A stretch of 64,000 nt of DNA. Source: Pachypanchax playfairii. Its lineage: Eukaryota > Chordata > Actinopteri > Cyprinodontiformes > Aplocheilidae. Both the position numbers and the translations under genes were made by a program. Positions 47,801 through 52,893 of this stretch are shown here, piece by piece. The DNA is taken from NCBI GenBank assembly GCA_006937955.1, contig SSNP01000154.1, positions 934,418 to 998,417 on the forward strand. Reading direction: 5' to 3'. The notes under the pieces are model-generated. The model saw nothing but the letters and a program-made list of their open reading frames with translations. It did not search any database and had not been told where the DNA came from. Within the stretch, counting starts at the first letter, position 1, and each line of letters begins with the position of its first letter.

Positions 47801-49238
47801 ATAAAAACAATGTTCTAACATTCAAATATTCTGAAGCTATGAGTCTGTCTAAACTCTTTTTAAATACCTTTCATTCATTATAATATCTTATATGTTATGT
47901 TTGCTATCAAGTTTAAAAAGTGATTCTCCCTTTGATGGAACAAATTGAATGAGGTGTTTAGAAAGTTGAGTTCAGTCCCTCCAGCCACACCCAGACCTGA
48001 TTCCTGTCACACTTGGTTCAGGACTTCAGGTAAACCTTCTGACGTGAGAGTGGGACGTCTTTGGAAGGTGTGTGTGCTGATACATATTGTGTAACAGCAT
48101 TTCAGAAAGGGAAGATGATACCAGCAGTAAAACATGGTGGTGGTAGTGGGATGGTCAGGACGGTTCTGCTGCTCTGGACCTGCTGTGGTAAATGGAACCA
48201 TGAATTCTGCTGTTTACTAAAACATCCTGCGCTCGAGCTGAAGAGCGCGTGGGTTCTGCAGCTCTCTGGTGTAAAAACAGATGTGCAGGACAAAATTAAG
48301 ATTCCTTCCAATTAATAAACTGTTAACAGAGATCAATCACCTGCAGCACACGTTCAAATCAGACTGATCAGCTGCTGCAGCGGTTTTATTAGACAATAGA
48401 TTAAAGCAAACAGTTGGTACCTTTAACTACATGTAGACTGAACAGGGAAAGGGAATCTGTTTGAAACGCTAATGCAGGACCTCTCTGCTTGATTGGCTCA
48501 AACGGAGGAGACGTCAGATCAGAACTCACTAATCTTACTAAGAAATCTCCTTGATTTGATTATAGTCCACATCTGCCATGTTTACTGTAACAGAAAATCT
48601 AACTTAAATAATTTATTAGCTATAGATGAAGCACTGAAGAGAACTACCAAACAGTCTTTTAGAATCAGGTTATACAGCATCAGTCGTGCAGGTTGCGGCT
48701 GTATACGGAGGGACCGGACGGACTCGCTGGAACGTTGAGATGAAGCAACACTTCAGGTACATCAGCTGGACAAGCTGAAGCATCGCAGCTCTCTCAGAAA
48801 CATCACCTTACTTTGATCCCAGTTCTTTTTTCTGTGTCTACATGATTAATAGCTGAAGGGATTTCTGGAGACTCCAGCAGACGAGTCCAAACAGGTCCAG
48901 ACTCGTATAGAACCGGGTACAAAACCCAGATTGAAAGTCTGGTGGTTGTAGATCCGAGCAGCAGCTGACAACATGAATCTAATCAGAGTTCACGTGTTTC
49001 ATGACTGTAAAAGATGAAGGTTAATTTCTTGACTCAGTCCTGAACAGCTTAGACCTGGTTTCACCTCTGTGTGATTCATGCTGAGGGTATCCAGACTGAG
49101 CTGCTGCTTCTCTGCTTTAACCTTTTTCCTTCTTTCCTCCCAGTTTCTGTTTAACTGGTTTCTATCTTGCTGCTTAGTTTCTGTTAGCAGCTGTAAAAAT
49201 GATGGCCGCCTCTGTCTTTGTGTATTTTAGGGTTCTAA
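11751..49238 (+). CDS. csnk1a1: Casein kinase 1 alpha, whole gene (joined exons)
   Basis: This is the Ser/Thr kinase of the CK1 family that, among other roles, primes beta-catenin in the Axin/APC destruction complex. Coding exons: 11751-11873, 12084-12190, 19375-19501, 20209-20307, [27870-27953 optional], 33368-33507, 36561-36639, 39274-39348, 42220-42326, 42483-42631, 49231-49238. Without the optional exon the protein is 337 residues, equal to human CK1alpha. Visible landmarks are the glycine loop [12 protein letters not shown]46 in EVAVKL, the catalytic loop HRDIKPDN with D136, DFG at 157-159, and G40 in the N-lobe hairpin that in human CK1alpha is part of the lenalidomide/cereblon degron. 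The C-tail is rich in Q, S and G and ends KGF. All phases agree. The introns total most of 37 kb and are full of repeats. The identification is by near-complete match to the vertebrate protein as I know it. Confidence 0.98.
12084..12190 (+). CDS. csnk1a1: csnk1a1 exon 2
   Basis: The acceptor is TTTCCAG and the donor is AG|GTGAGG. It encodes residues 42-76 ([14 protein letters not shown] to GVGIPHI) plus two bases of R77, and includes the ATP-anchoring K46. The preceding intron is only 210 bp, while the following one is 7.2 kb. Confidence 0.97.
12191..15950. other. csnk1a1: Intron 2, left part, nothing clear
   Basis: No exon or well-defined repeat recognised. The small frames here (for example 13747-13977 and 14596-14805) lack coding features. 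Around 14070-14160 the CATGTCCCGATCAAGACT stretch resembles a common fish repeat, but I could not define its borders. Confidence 0.4.
15951..16519 (+). mobile_element. MITE-like repeat family B, copy 2 (most complete)
   Basis: The left end is AAAGAGGCCCTATCATTAAA. The right end is TGAAATGGCCTCTCTAAG, whose reverse starts CTTAGAGAGGCC, giving short inverted AGAGGCC termini. About 570 bp, no coding capacity. Other copies lie at 5733-6142, 35428-35680 (reverse), 61435-61960 (reverse) and 63650-63994. Confidence 0.7.
16996..17692. mobile_element. Non-autonomous element with GCTACGTTTAC termini
   Basis: It starts GCTACGTTTACATGCG and ends CAAGTAAACGTAGC, so 11-bp perfect inverted termini enclose about 697 bp. 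The GATCGGA and CCGATTA words repeat near both ends. No target duplication is obvious and the superfamily is unassigned. The frame at 17145-17588 shows nothing transposase-like. Confidence 0.6.
17696..17990 (+). repeat. 36-bp minisatellite, intron 2 array, 8 units
   Basis: Eight diverged units of consensus GGAAGGATCTCCTGTAGA followed by GGGTTCTAGCTGTGGACG; one unit is shortened near 17850. The same unit in the opposite orientation forms the array at 38208-38754 in intron 7. Confidence 0.9.
17991..18260 (-). pseudogene. LINE (Rex1-type) reverse transcriptase fragment
   Basis: The minus strand reads [18 protein letters not shown], then [20 protein letters not shown], an in-frame stop, then [20 protein letters not shown]. 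These are reverse transcriptase palm motifs A (DFSSAF) and B ([10 protein letters not shown]). The in-frame stop and both truncated ends show it is dead. It abuts the minisatellite on its left. Confidence 0.8.
18261..19374. other. csnk1a1: Intron 2, right part, nothing recognised
   Basis: AT-rich intronic sequence with no repeat or exon that I could support. It ends in the acceptor GTTCCCAG. Confidence 0.45.
19375..19501 (+). CDS. csnk1a1: csnk1a1 exon 3
   Basis: The acceptor is TTCCCAG and the donor is CAG|GTAGTA. It completes R77 and encodes residues 78-119, [20 protein letters not shown] to VLMLADQ, covering the hinge and the start of the C-lobe. Confidence 0.97.
20209..20307 (+). CDS. 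csnk1a1: csnk1a1 exon 4 (catalytic loop)
   Basis: The acceptor is AACTTCAG and the donor is AAG|GTAAGG. It encodes residues 120-152, [13 protein letters not shown] to GIGRHCNK, with HRDIKPDN and catalytic D136. It ends in phase 0 exactly where the optional L insert is added. Confidence 0.97.
20308..22762. other. csnk1a1: Intron 4, left part
   Basis: Contains a poly(A) run near 20528-20546 and an assembly gap of five N at about 22299-22303. A 132-codon minus frame at 21568-21966 has no recognisable motif and I do not call it a gene. Confidence 0.5.
22763..22962. mobile_element. Palindromic hAT-like MITE, about 200 bp
   Basis: The two halves are inverted repeats: left CAGCGTTTCTCAGTCCTGAT, right reversed CAGAGGTTCTCAGTCCTGGT. 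The GACCAGCAGACT motif recurs in both arms. No clear target duplication. Confidence 0.65.
23542..23757. mobile_element. hAT-type MITE family C, 216 bp, with 8-bp target duplication
   Basis: Ends CGGGGTCTTAAACTC and GAGTTTGACACCCCTG, flanked by exact ATGTAGGG copies (23534-23541 and 23758-23765). Related to the 213-bp elements at 38755-38967 and 44420-44632. An 8-bp duplication fits hAT elements. Confidence 0.85.
23981..24858. mobile_element. MITE interrupted by a nested family A repeat
   Basis: The left end ATGCACCCTTTCCACTCGGG and the reversed right end ATGCCCCTTATCCACTAGGG are matching inverted termini. The 24208-24522 repeat sits inside, so the original element was about 560 bp. The superfamily was not established. 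Confidence 0.65.
24208..24522 (+). repeat. Interspersed repeat family A, copy 2 (longest)
   Basis: Runs from AATGGCGTGTACTTGTCTAG to CTTAGCCACGGCCGCC, about 315 bp, collinear with 2723-2941 and 31796-32035. Confidence 0.7.
25924..26095. mobile_element. Tc1-type terminal repeat relic
   Basis: Starts TACAGACCAAAAGTTTGGAC and continues CACACCTTCTCATTCAAAGA, the well-known end of another fish Tc1 family. No transposase or second end is present. Confidence 0.75.
26740..27090 (+). pseudogene. LINE C-terminal relic
   Basis: The + strand reads [20 protein letters not shown] followed by [11 protein letters not shown], which resembles the V-I-D-V-A-x-P-S-D...[11 protein letters not shown] tail found in a fish non-LTR retrotransposon polyprotein. 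Both sides decay quickly. The clade is uncertain. Confidence 0.5.
27870..27953 (+). CDS. csnk1a1: csnk1a1 exon 5, optional L-insert exon
   Basis: An 84-nt exon with acceptor CTGCCCTAG and donor CAG|GTGTGA. It encodes 28 residues, [15 protein letters not shown] then [13 protein letters not shown]. This is clearly the fish version of the vertebrate CK1alpha-L insert, which ends [11 protein letters not shown] and carries a PVGKRKR basic nuclear-localisation motif. It is phase 0 on both sides and lies between exon 4 (ending HCNK) and exon 6 (starting LFLIDFG), exactly where the insert falls in the human 365-residue isoform. Inclusion adds the insert between the catalytic loop and the DFG motif and is known in other vertebrates to favour nuclear location. 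The P-V of human GKRKR context reads S-M here. It is too short to appear as an independent open frame. Confidence 0.95.
27954..28945. other. csnk1a1: Intron 5, left part, nothing recognised
   Basis: AT-rich intronic sequence downstream of the L exon. No exon or repeat seen. Confidence 0.45.
28950..29995. mobile_element. Non-autonomous DNA transposon with TTGACCTTTCGCC ends
   Basis: The left end AATTGACCTTTCGCCAGCCT and reversed right end AATTGACCTTTCGCCGAGCC form inverted termini around about 1.05 kb. The flanks allow a 2-bp AT target duplication, which would suggest an ISL2EU-like group, but this is ambiguous because of the AATT palindrome. Small frames at 29011-29223 are not recognisable as transposase. 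Confidence 0.65.
30000..30880. other. csnk1a1: Intron 5, middle part
   Basis: A CG-richer block at 30260-30560 carries a 116-codon frame with no recognisable domain. It may be an old repeat. I do not call it a gene. Confidence 0.35.
30880..31470 (-). pseudogene. Weak LINE reverse transcriptase relic
   Basis: Reading the minus strand near 31120-31080 gives [12 protein letters not shown], close to the reverse transcriptase motif GVPQGSVLGP. Surrounding frames are broken and no further motif could be placed with confidence. Confidence 0.4.
31796..32035 (+). repeat. Interspersed repeat family A, copy 3 (5'-truncated)
   Basis: Matches the middle and right portion of 24208-24522, including GTGAAGTGTCTTGCCCAAGG and GGTGACCCTCTGGTTACCAG. 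Confidence 0.65.
32036..33367. other. csnk1a1: Intron 5, right part, nothing recognised
   Basis: AT-rich intronic sequence ending in the acceptor CTTTCAG. No repeat defined. Confidence 0.45.
33368..33507 (+). CDS. csnk1a1: csnk1a1 exon 6 (DFG and activation segment)
   Basis: The acceptor is TTTCTTTCAG and the donor is AG|GTATGT. It encodes residues 153-198 of the short form, [15 protein letters not shown] to INAHLGIEQ, plus two bases of S199. It holds DFG and the [12 protein letters not shown] segment in place of the usual APE motif, as in all CK1 kinases. Confidence 0.97.
33530..33815 (-). pseudogene. LINE reverse transcriptase fragment (YADD)
   Basis: The minus strand encodes [18 protein letters not shown] and, after a short gap, [11 protein letters not shown]. 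These are palm motif C (YADD) and the following L-N-x-x-K-T-x-I motif. Only a short remnant with broken ends. Confidence 0.75.
34165..34937 (-). repeat. LINE-like or other interspersed repeat
   Basis: Begins AATCAACTTTATTTATAAAA and contains GTGGCCCTGAGGTCCTCGGG, both familiar parts of fish interspersed repeats. The minus strand has a possible broken L2-like tail ([10 protein letters not shown]). The family is not certain. Confidence 0.45.
35428..35680 (-). mobile_element. MITE-like repeat family B, copy 3 (partial, reversed)
   Basis: TCATGACTTTGTGCTTATTC and CCTATGAGAGCAAGGCTTCC match the reverse strand of copy 2. Confidence 0.65.
35681..36560. other. csnk1a1: Intron 6, right part, nothing recognised
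   Basis: No repeat or exon supported. Ends in acceptor GTCTGCAG. Confidence 0.45.
36561..36639 (+). CDS. csnk1a1: csnk1a1 exon 7
   Basis: The acceptor is GTCTGCAG and the donor is AAG|GTAGGA. It completes S199 and encodes residues 200-225, [15 protein letters not shown] to SLPWQGLK. Confidence 0.97.
36790..37445 (+). repeat. 26-bp minisatellite rich in E-box motifs, about 24 units
   Basis: Tandem units of about 26 bp built from GTGATTCAGTCACGTGATTC and AGTAAA with point changes. Most units contain CACGTG (three perfect copies) or CACATG/CATGTG (more than ten), each flanked by TGATTCA or TGACTTA. The array lies in csnk1a1 intron 7. Confidence 0.9.
38208..39010 (-). repeat. 36-bp minisatellite, intron 7 array, 15+ units
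   Basis: Fifteen units at 38208-38754 of CTAGAACCCTCTACAGGAGA followed by TCCTTCCTGTCCACAA, and a further partial unit at 38968-39010 after a MITE insertion. It is the reverse complement of the 17696-17990 array. Because 36 is divisible by three, long frames run through it on both strands (276 and 189 codons). They are artefacts within an intron. Confidence 0.92.
38755..38967. mobile_element. hAT-type MITE family C, 213 bp, inside the minisatellite
   Basis: Runs from CAGGGGTGCCCAAAGTCAGG to its inverted end GCTTGACACCCCTG, a near-palindrome, flanked by exact 8-bp CTCTACAG (38747-38754 and 38968-38975). The target sequence is part of the minisatellite unit. Confidence 0.92.
39274..39348 (+). 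CDS. csnk1a1: csnk1a1 exon 8
   Basis: The acceptor is TTGACCAG and the donor is AAG|GTAAAG. Encodes residues 226-250, [15 protein letters not shown] to STPVEVLCK. Confidence 0.97.
39349..40549. other. csnk1a1: Intron 8, left part
   Basis: At about 39896-39990 there is a half copy of the hAT MITE family C (GCAGGATTGTGGCCCTCGAG). Otherwise nothing recognised. Confidence 0.5.
40550..42151 (-). mobile_element. Complete Tc1-like (Passport-type) transposon, copy 2
   Basis: 1602 bp, the same length as copy 1, between TA dinucleotides (40548-40549 and 42152-42153), with 200-bp inverted repeats (40550-40749 and 41952-42151) and the same inner and outer direct repeats. The outermost bases differ slightly from copy 1 (CAGTGGGGCAAAG and CTACTTTGCCCCACTG). 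It lies in csnk1a1 intron 8 in antisense orientation, ending 68 bp before exon 9. Confidence 0.96.
40766..41788 (-). CDS. Tc1-like DD34E transposase, intact (copy 2)
   Basis: A 340-residue transposase with the same domains as copy 1: paired-like N-terminal DNA-binding region, the [10 protein letters not shown] linker, and the DD34E core with D153, D244 and E279. It keeps R108 and R237, where copy 1 has cysteine, and has H rather than R at 288. No stop or frameshift is present, so the protein could be functional if expressed. The frame is antisense to csnk1a1. Nearby + frames (41139-41735 and others) are shadows. Confidence 0.95.
   Translation of the reverse strand: MAKTKELSKDTRNQIVDLHQAGKTESAIGKQLGVKKSTVGAIIRKWKTYKTTDNLPRSGAPRKISPRGVKMITRTVSKNPRTTRRDLVNDLQRAGTKVTKATISNTLRRQGLKSCSARRVPLLKPGHVQARLRFAREHLDDPEEDWENIIWSDETKIELFGRNSTCRVWRGKNAELDPKNTIPTVKHGGGNIMLWGCFSARGPGRLIRVKERMNGAMYRKILSENLLPSARALKMRRGWVFQHDNDPKHTARATKEWLRKKHFKVLEWPSQSPDLNPIENLWRELKVHVAQRQPQNITALEEICMEEWAKIPATVCENLVKTYRKRLTSVIANKGYITKY
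42220..42326 (+). CDS. csnk1a1: csnk1a1 exon 9
   Basis: The acceptor is GTTTCCAG and the donor is AG|GTAAAC. Encodes residues 251-285, [15 protein letters not shown] to LRQLFRILF, plus two bases of R286. The whole branch point and acceptor must fit in the 68 bp after the Tc1 element. Confidence 0.97.
42483..42631 (+). CDS. csnk1a1: csnk1a1 exon 10 with S segment
   Basis: The acceptor is GTGTTACAG. It completes R286 and encodes [19 protein letters not shown] and the Q/S/G-rich tail. The donor AAAG|GTTAGT at 42631/42632 gives the form with the 12-residue S segment [12 protein letters not shown]. An earlier GC donor, ACAG|GCAAGC at 42595/42596, would remove precisely these 36 nt. If the intron is retained the frame ends at once (GGT TAG, stop 42634-42636), giving a protein lacking only the final F. 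Confidence 0.95.
42596..42631 (+). promoter_or_regulatory. csnk1a1: S segment and GC-type alternative 5' splice site
   Basis: The 36 nt encode the CK1alpha-S segment. Using CACAG|GCAAGC as donor joins ACA-G to GG-TTC-TAA, giving T-G-F-stop, the known short C-terminus of the form without S. GC donors with otherwise strong consensus are a known minor class. Confidence 0.75.
42632..44419. other. csnk1a1: Intron 10, left part, nothing recognised
   Basis: AT-rich with small unsupported frames (43571-43762, 44063-44290). Confidence 0.45.
44420..44632. mobile_element. hAT-type MITE family C, 213 bp, with 8-bp target duplication
   Basis: Near-palindrome from CAGGGGTGGCCAACTCCAGG to GGAGTTGGCCACCCCTG, flanked by exact ACGTAAAC (44412-44419 and 44633-44640). 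Confidence 0.93.
44641..48050. other. csnk1a1: Intron 10, middle part
   Basis: Contains a 26-base poly(G) run at 45623-45648. A 121-codon frame at 47021-47386 and the others have no recognisable domain. Confidence 0.45.
45623..45648 (+). repeat. Poly(G) run, 26 bases
   Basis: Uninterrupted G26 inside csnk1a1 intron 10, sense strand. Length may be imprecise because homopolymers are hard to sequence. Confidence 0.9.
48090..48270 (+). pseudogene. Tc1-like transposase relic
   Basis: The + strand contains [12 protein letters not shown], then TMN(S)-like codons around AATGGAACCATGAATTCTGC, matching the KHGGGSVMVWGCF...[10 protein letters not shown] region of a different fish Tc1 family. Internal deletions and no open frame across it. 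Confidence 0.6.
49231..49238 (+). CDS. csnk1a1: csnk1a1 exon 11, last 8 coding bases
   Basis: The acceptor GTATTTTAG is followed by GGTTCTAA. Joined to the AAAG end of exon 10 it reads AAA-GGG-TTC-TAA, i.e. K-G-F-stop, the conserved end of vertebrate CK1alpha. The same phase works from the GC donor (T-G-F-stop). Confidence 0.9.
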
Positions 49239-49635
49239 GTGGAACCTTTCCTGACCAGATCGGCTGTTGGTGACCAGGACCAACAGGTCTCTCCCTGGAC
49301 AAGCAACAAACAAAACGTCTGTGTCTTTCCTTCCATCCTAAGTATCTATGTAATGGAAATATATAGATTTACACAAGGCTTTGTCAGTTGTGATATCTAT
49401 ATTTTCCTATGTATATAAATCGTAAAGTTTCTCCAGGGAAATGTGTGGGTTTTTTTTCTCTACCCCTTTGTTAAGGGTGGGGAGGCTGTAGATGCCATCC
49501 AAATATACACCCCTCCCCATCTATGTCTATGTCCTCTTGTTTACTTTTTGAGGTTTCTTTGAAGACTGGTTAAGATAGTCAGCTGACTCTATTTTTTTCT
49601 TCCAGTGGAAATAAATCATTTTCCTCCTCACTCCT
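49239..49635 (+). promoter_or_regulatory. csnk1a1: csnk1a1 3' UTR
   Basis: Follows the stop codon to about 20 bases past the AATAAA at 49610-49615. It contains TGTATATA at 49410-49417, a match to the Pumilio recognition element UGUANAUA. The end is inferred from the poly(A) signal. Confidence 0.7.
49610..49615 (+). terminator. csnk1a1: csnk1a1 poly(A) signal AATAAA
   Basis: Canonical AATAAA about 370 bases after the stop, followed by T-rich sequence. The first good signal in the 3' UTR. Confidence 0.75.
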
Positions 49636-51725
49636 TAATTATTTCACTCCCTTACCAAATAATTGGTAAACATGTTAAACCTGTTTGTTTGCTCCTTAGA
49701 TAATTGGAAGTTCTGGATTTTTATTTACAAAAATGTTGAATTTTGTTTGCTTTCTCCTTGTTTTCTTATGGTAATTAAAGGTTTGCCAGTTGATAATATA
49801 GGGAGCAATTGGCAACAAGTAATGGTAGAATACTTCTGCTCTTTCCTTCTCCTTGGAATTGAATCTGTTGTAAAATGGTCTTCTCCAGAAATGCCAATAA
49901 AACATTACTTAACTCAGACCAAAGAAAAAGGCATGGTGTATTTAATGTGCACATTTACAAGAAAAACATTCTGAGCCTCAACGACCTGATGAAAGGAAAC
50001 ACCAACGCCGTCAGAAACATTTTACACGTAGGAATAAAGTTATTAGATCACAGAGAGACGTTGAAAACATCCAAACAAACATCGTCTGCTGTTCTGATAT
50101 CTGACGTCACAACTGGCTTATTGGACAGAACCAAAGAATTTAAATATACAACCCTTAACTACACCAACAGTTCAGGTTCTTCAGCTTCCAGGTGAAACTT
50201 CAACCTGAAACACTCTGACCTTTTCATGTGACCTTCACTAAACTGAACACACCTGTCCAGCTGTTCAATGTTTCAGGACTTTTTATACAACTTGTTCTCT
50301 AACAAGGATCTTAATGATAAACTCACATCAGCTGTTTGATCCATGAACCAATCAGAGTTGGTATTTAAACAGCTGTTTACATCATGTGACCAACCTAACA
50401 GCTGATCAACACCTCCACATCAAGAGGCTTCAAACAGGAAGTTCTCAGATGGAAGAGACGACTGAGCTCAGTGTCATCACCAGGTCCAACAGAGAGACTG
50501 AAGAGTCACAGAAAGACAGAAGTGGACGTCCTTTGTCCTCGTCCCACACTGATGATGCTTCATGGTGGAGGCAGATGATGAAGGTCCCTCAACTCCAGGA
50601 ACATTTAAGGAGCTGAGAGGAACCAGGTGTCACATCCTGTTTATATCCTCTTGTGAGTCATGTATGTACATACTGTTGTATTCTGTCATGTTTACACATG
50701 TATGTTTTTAATTGAATCTGTCTAAAATATGATTAGAATTGTTATATGATAGAAGTCATTTGTGTATTTCTGTGGAAACGTTTGCAGGACTGATGACTGA
50801 CTTTCAGGCTCATGATGTCCAACATGTTGAACCAGATGTGTGCAGATGTTTTCTGTTCTTTACATACTAACTACCTGTTGAAAGTTAAACCGTGACGTCC
50901 CGTTTCCCGGAGCTGTCGTGTTGAATTGGAGCCAGAGTTCATGCAGGTGAGACGTGTAAGCCCCTCCCACTCTCCTGCACACAGCGATGTTTTTAAAGAT
51001 GAACATAAACATGGAGGAGTAAGAGTCAACACTTTGTAAAAGTTTATTTTAAATCTGGTCGTTACAGTCACAAGCAAGATGTGGGCGGGGCATAGCATCA
51101 AGTCACTCCAACTTTCAGGTTGCTGCTCCCAAGTCTGGGAGTACTTTTTACTATCAAAGTACACTTTGTACTGAAGTACTTAGTAAGTACACAGGGAAAG
51201 CCCTGTCATTTTGAAGAGATATGTACTTGATGAGGTGAGGGTTTAGTCCAGAGACCAGGTCTCTCCCAGACCCATGAATCCTTTCAGATCTCAGTTATGG
51301 ATTATTTTTACTCTGAGGTTTTGTAGTGTTTTATACTCTTTAAATCAAACTATGATTCATGAGCCAGAAAGAATTACTTCAGATTTCCTGCCAGATGTTT
51401 GACATCTGCAGTAGTTTTATAACCTGTAAACATTATTGAACAGCAGCTTCATGTATCTGGAGTTCAGTTACACCTCAACTATACAAGTCTCAGGGTATAA
51501 AAGTACCATGTCAGTACACTCACACAGGAAGGAAGGAGGGGGGGGGGGGGGGGGGGGGGGGGGGACTGTTTTATTACATGATGTCCAACACGTGACATCT
51601 CACCTCACTGTTAGGAGAAACACTAAAGGTGGAAATATTCCGCCTTAAGAAAAATATTTAGATCTCTAGAACCTTTGTCACCATCACTTGTCACAGTCGT
51701 GGACTGAAGTCTGAAGGAAACTTCA
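49636..51725. other. Intergenic, nothing recognised
   Basis: Short frames at 49663-49974, 49875-50195 and 50386-50616 overlap each other and have no recognised domain. A 27-base poly(G) run lies at 51538-51564. Confidence 0.45.
51538..51564 (+). repeat. Poly(G) run, about 27 bases
   Basis: Homopolymer following GGAAGGAGG. On the minus strand it is poly(C) just beyond the last candidate exon of the minus-strand gene. Confidence 0.9.
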
Positions 51726-51891
51726 TCACGTGCACTGTGCATGGAAACAGGCCTCTCTCCCAAGATCAGTATTTCCAGGAATCCCCTTTTTAGAACCAAG
51801 GGATTCCTGGGAAAACTGGACCCCAGAAAAGAGGGTTGAACTCTTGGTTTCATGTCTTCTTCTTCTTCTGCCTCCAGGTGAGTTTGTTTTA
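51726..51891 (-). CDS. Candidate last exon of an unidentified minus-strand gene
   Basis: Read on the minus strand, acceptor GGAGTTTCAG is followed by 54 codons and a TGA at 51726-51728. The peptide starts KTNSPGGRRRRRHETKSS and ends DLGREACFHAQCT. It is basic at first, then serine-rich, and I do not recognise the family. Its phase (one base completing a codon) fits the donor of the exon at 52015-52094, giving AG|T = S at the junction across a 123-bp intron, a typical short fish intron. A TTTATT (AATAAA on the minus strand) lies near 51569. The call rests on splice signals and phase only. Confidence 0.4.
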
Positions 51892-52014
51892 CTGAAACTC
51901 CAAACATGCAGTAAGTCAGTAGAAACATTCCCTCTGTCCCGAGCTACAGTGCTTCATCTCAGACTACCAACTGACCAGAGATGCAGCACTGCACCATGGG
52001 CCACAGGTATGCAC

Positions 52015-52094
52015 CTGTCTGCAGGCCTGGGACCGCCTTCCAGGAGGAGCTGGTCCAGGTTTCTCTCCTGGATCTGCTGCATCCACATCCTGAC
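52015..52094 (-). CDS. Candidate internal exon, possible PH-domain end helix
   Basis: The minus-strand acceptor TCGTTCTCCGAG follows a pyrimidine-rich tract, and the donor is ACAG|GTGCAT. It encodes VRMWMQQIQERNLDQLLLEG then GPRPAD plus two bases. The pattern V-R-x-W-M-x-x-I-Q resembles the C-terminal helix of pleckstrin-homology domains, where a conserved tryptophan packs on the barrel. This is a weak resemblance and no gene name is offered. It enters in phase 0, the phase in which the candidate exon at 59602-59660 ends. Confidence 0.4.
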
Positions 52095-52893
52095 CTCGGA
52101 GAACGAGAGAAAACAGACGGATGGATTCAGGACAGTCACATGACACGTCGTTTATTAGTTTTAATCTGAAATAAAAACATGAAGCTAAATAACCAGGAGT
52201 GAAGAGAAACTCCTCCTCTTCCTCCTCAACCTCTAGAGACCCTGCTTCCTGATGAAACTACAGCTGAACACGTTTGTCATTTTTACTTAAAAATACTCTT
52301 AAAGTAACATGAATGTCGTTTTTATCCTCAAATACTAAATATTTGTACATGTTTAGATGTTAATGAGCTCTAAGTTTCAAACTCCCTTCAGCTGGTCTCC
52401 GCAGGATTAGAGACAGAACTTCTTAATATGGCTTTGTTTAACACACACACACATATAATATCTAATGATAATAGATCTTTGACTGCTGTGTGATGGAGAT
52501 TTCCAGCATGACCTTATATAGACATGTCTGTGTAGAGAGGAGCGTTGAAGGATTGCTGCGTAGGATAAACATTCCTCCTACAAGCCTGTGATTCCTCCCC
52601 CTGATAGCTGCCTCCCCCCTCCCCCTCCTCCCCCCATGTACTTCAGCTACATACATTACCTTTTCAAGTCACAGAGTGAGTCTCTGGTTTTAAAGGCTGT
52701 TAGAAGGAAAACTTGATCTCACGAATAGAACCATATTCAGATAAACATCCTGCTCACACGTGCATGTACACGCACACTCATATACATACAGGCACCAGTA
52801 ACGTCTTCATCCAAAGCAATCAGCACAGTGTTACTGTGTGAGTGCACCATGTTGGAACATGACACACTCCTTATATGTTTCTTTGTGGCTGTG

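Noticed and set aside
50386..50616. 76-codon + frame that at first looked like a Tc1 N-terminus
   Set aside because: Only a vague resemblance; no helix-turn-helix or GRPR-type linker could be aligned.
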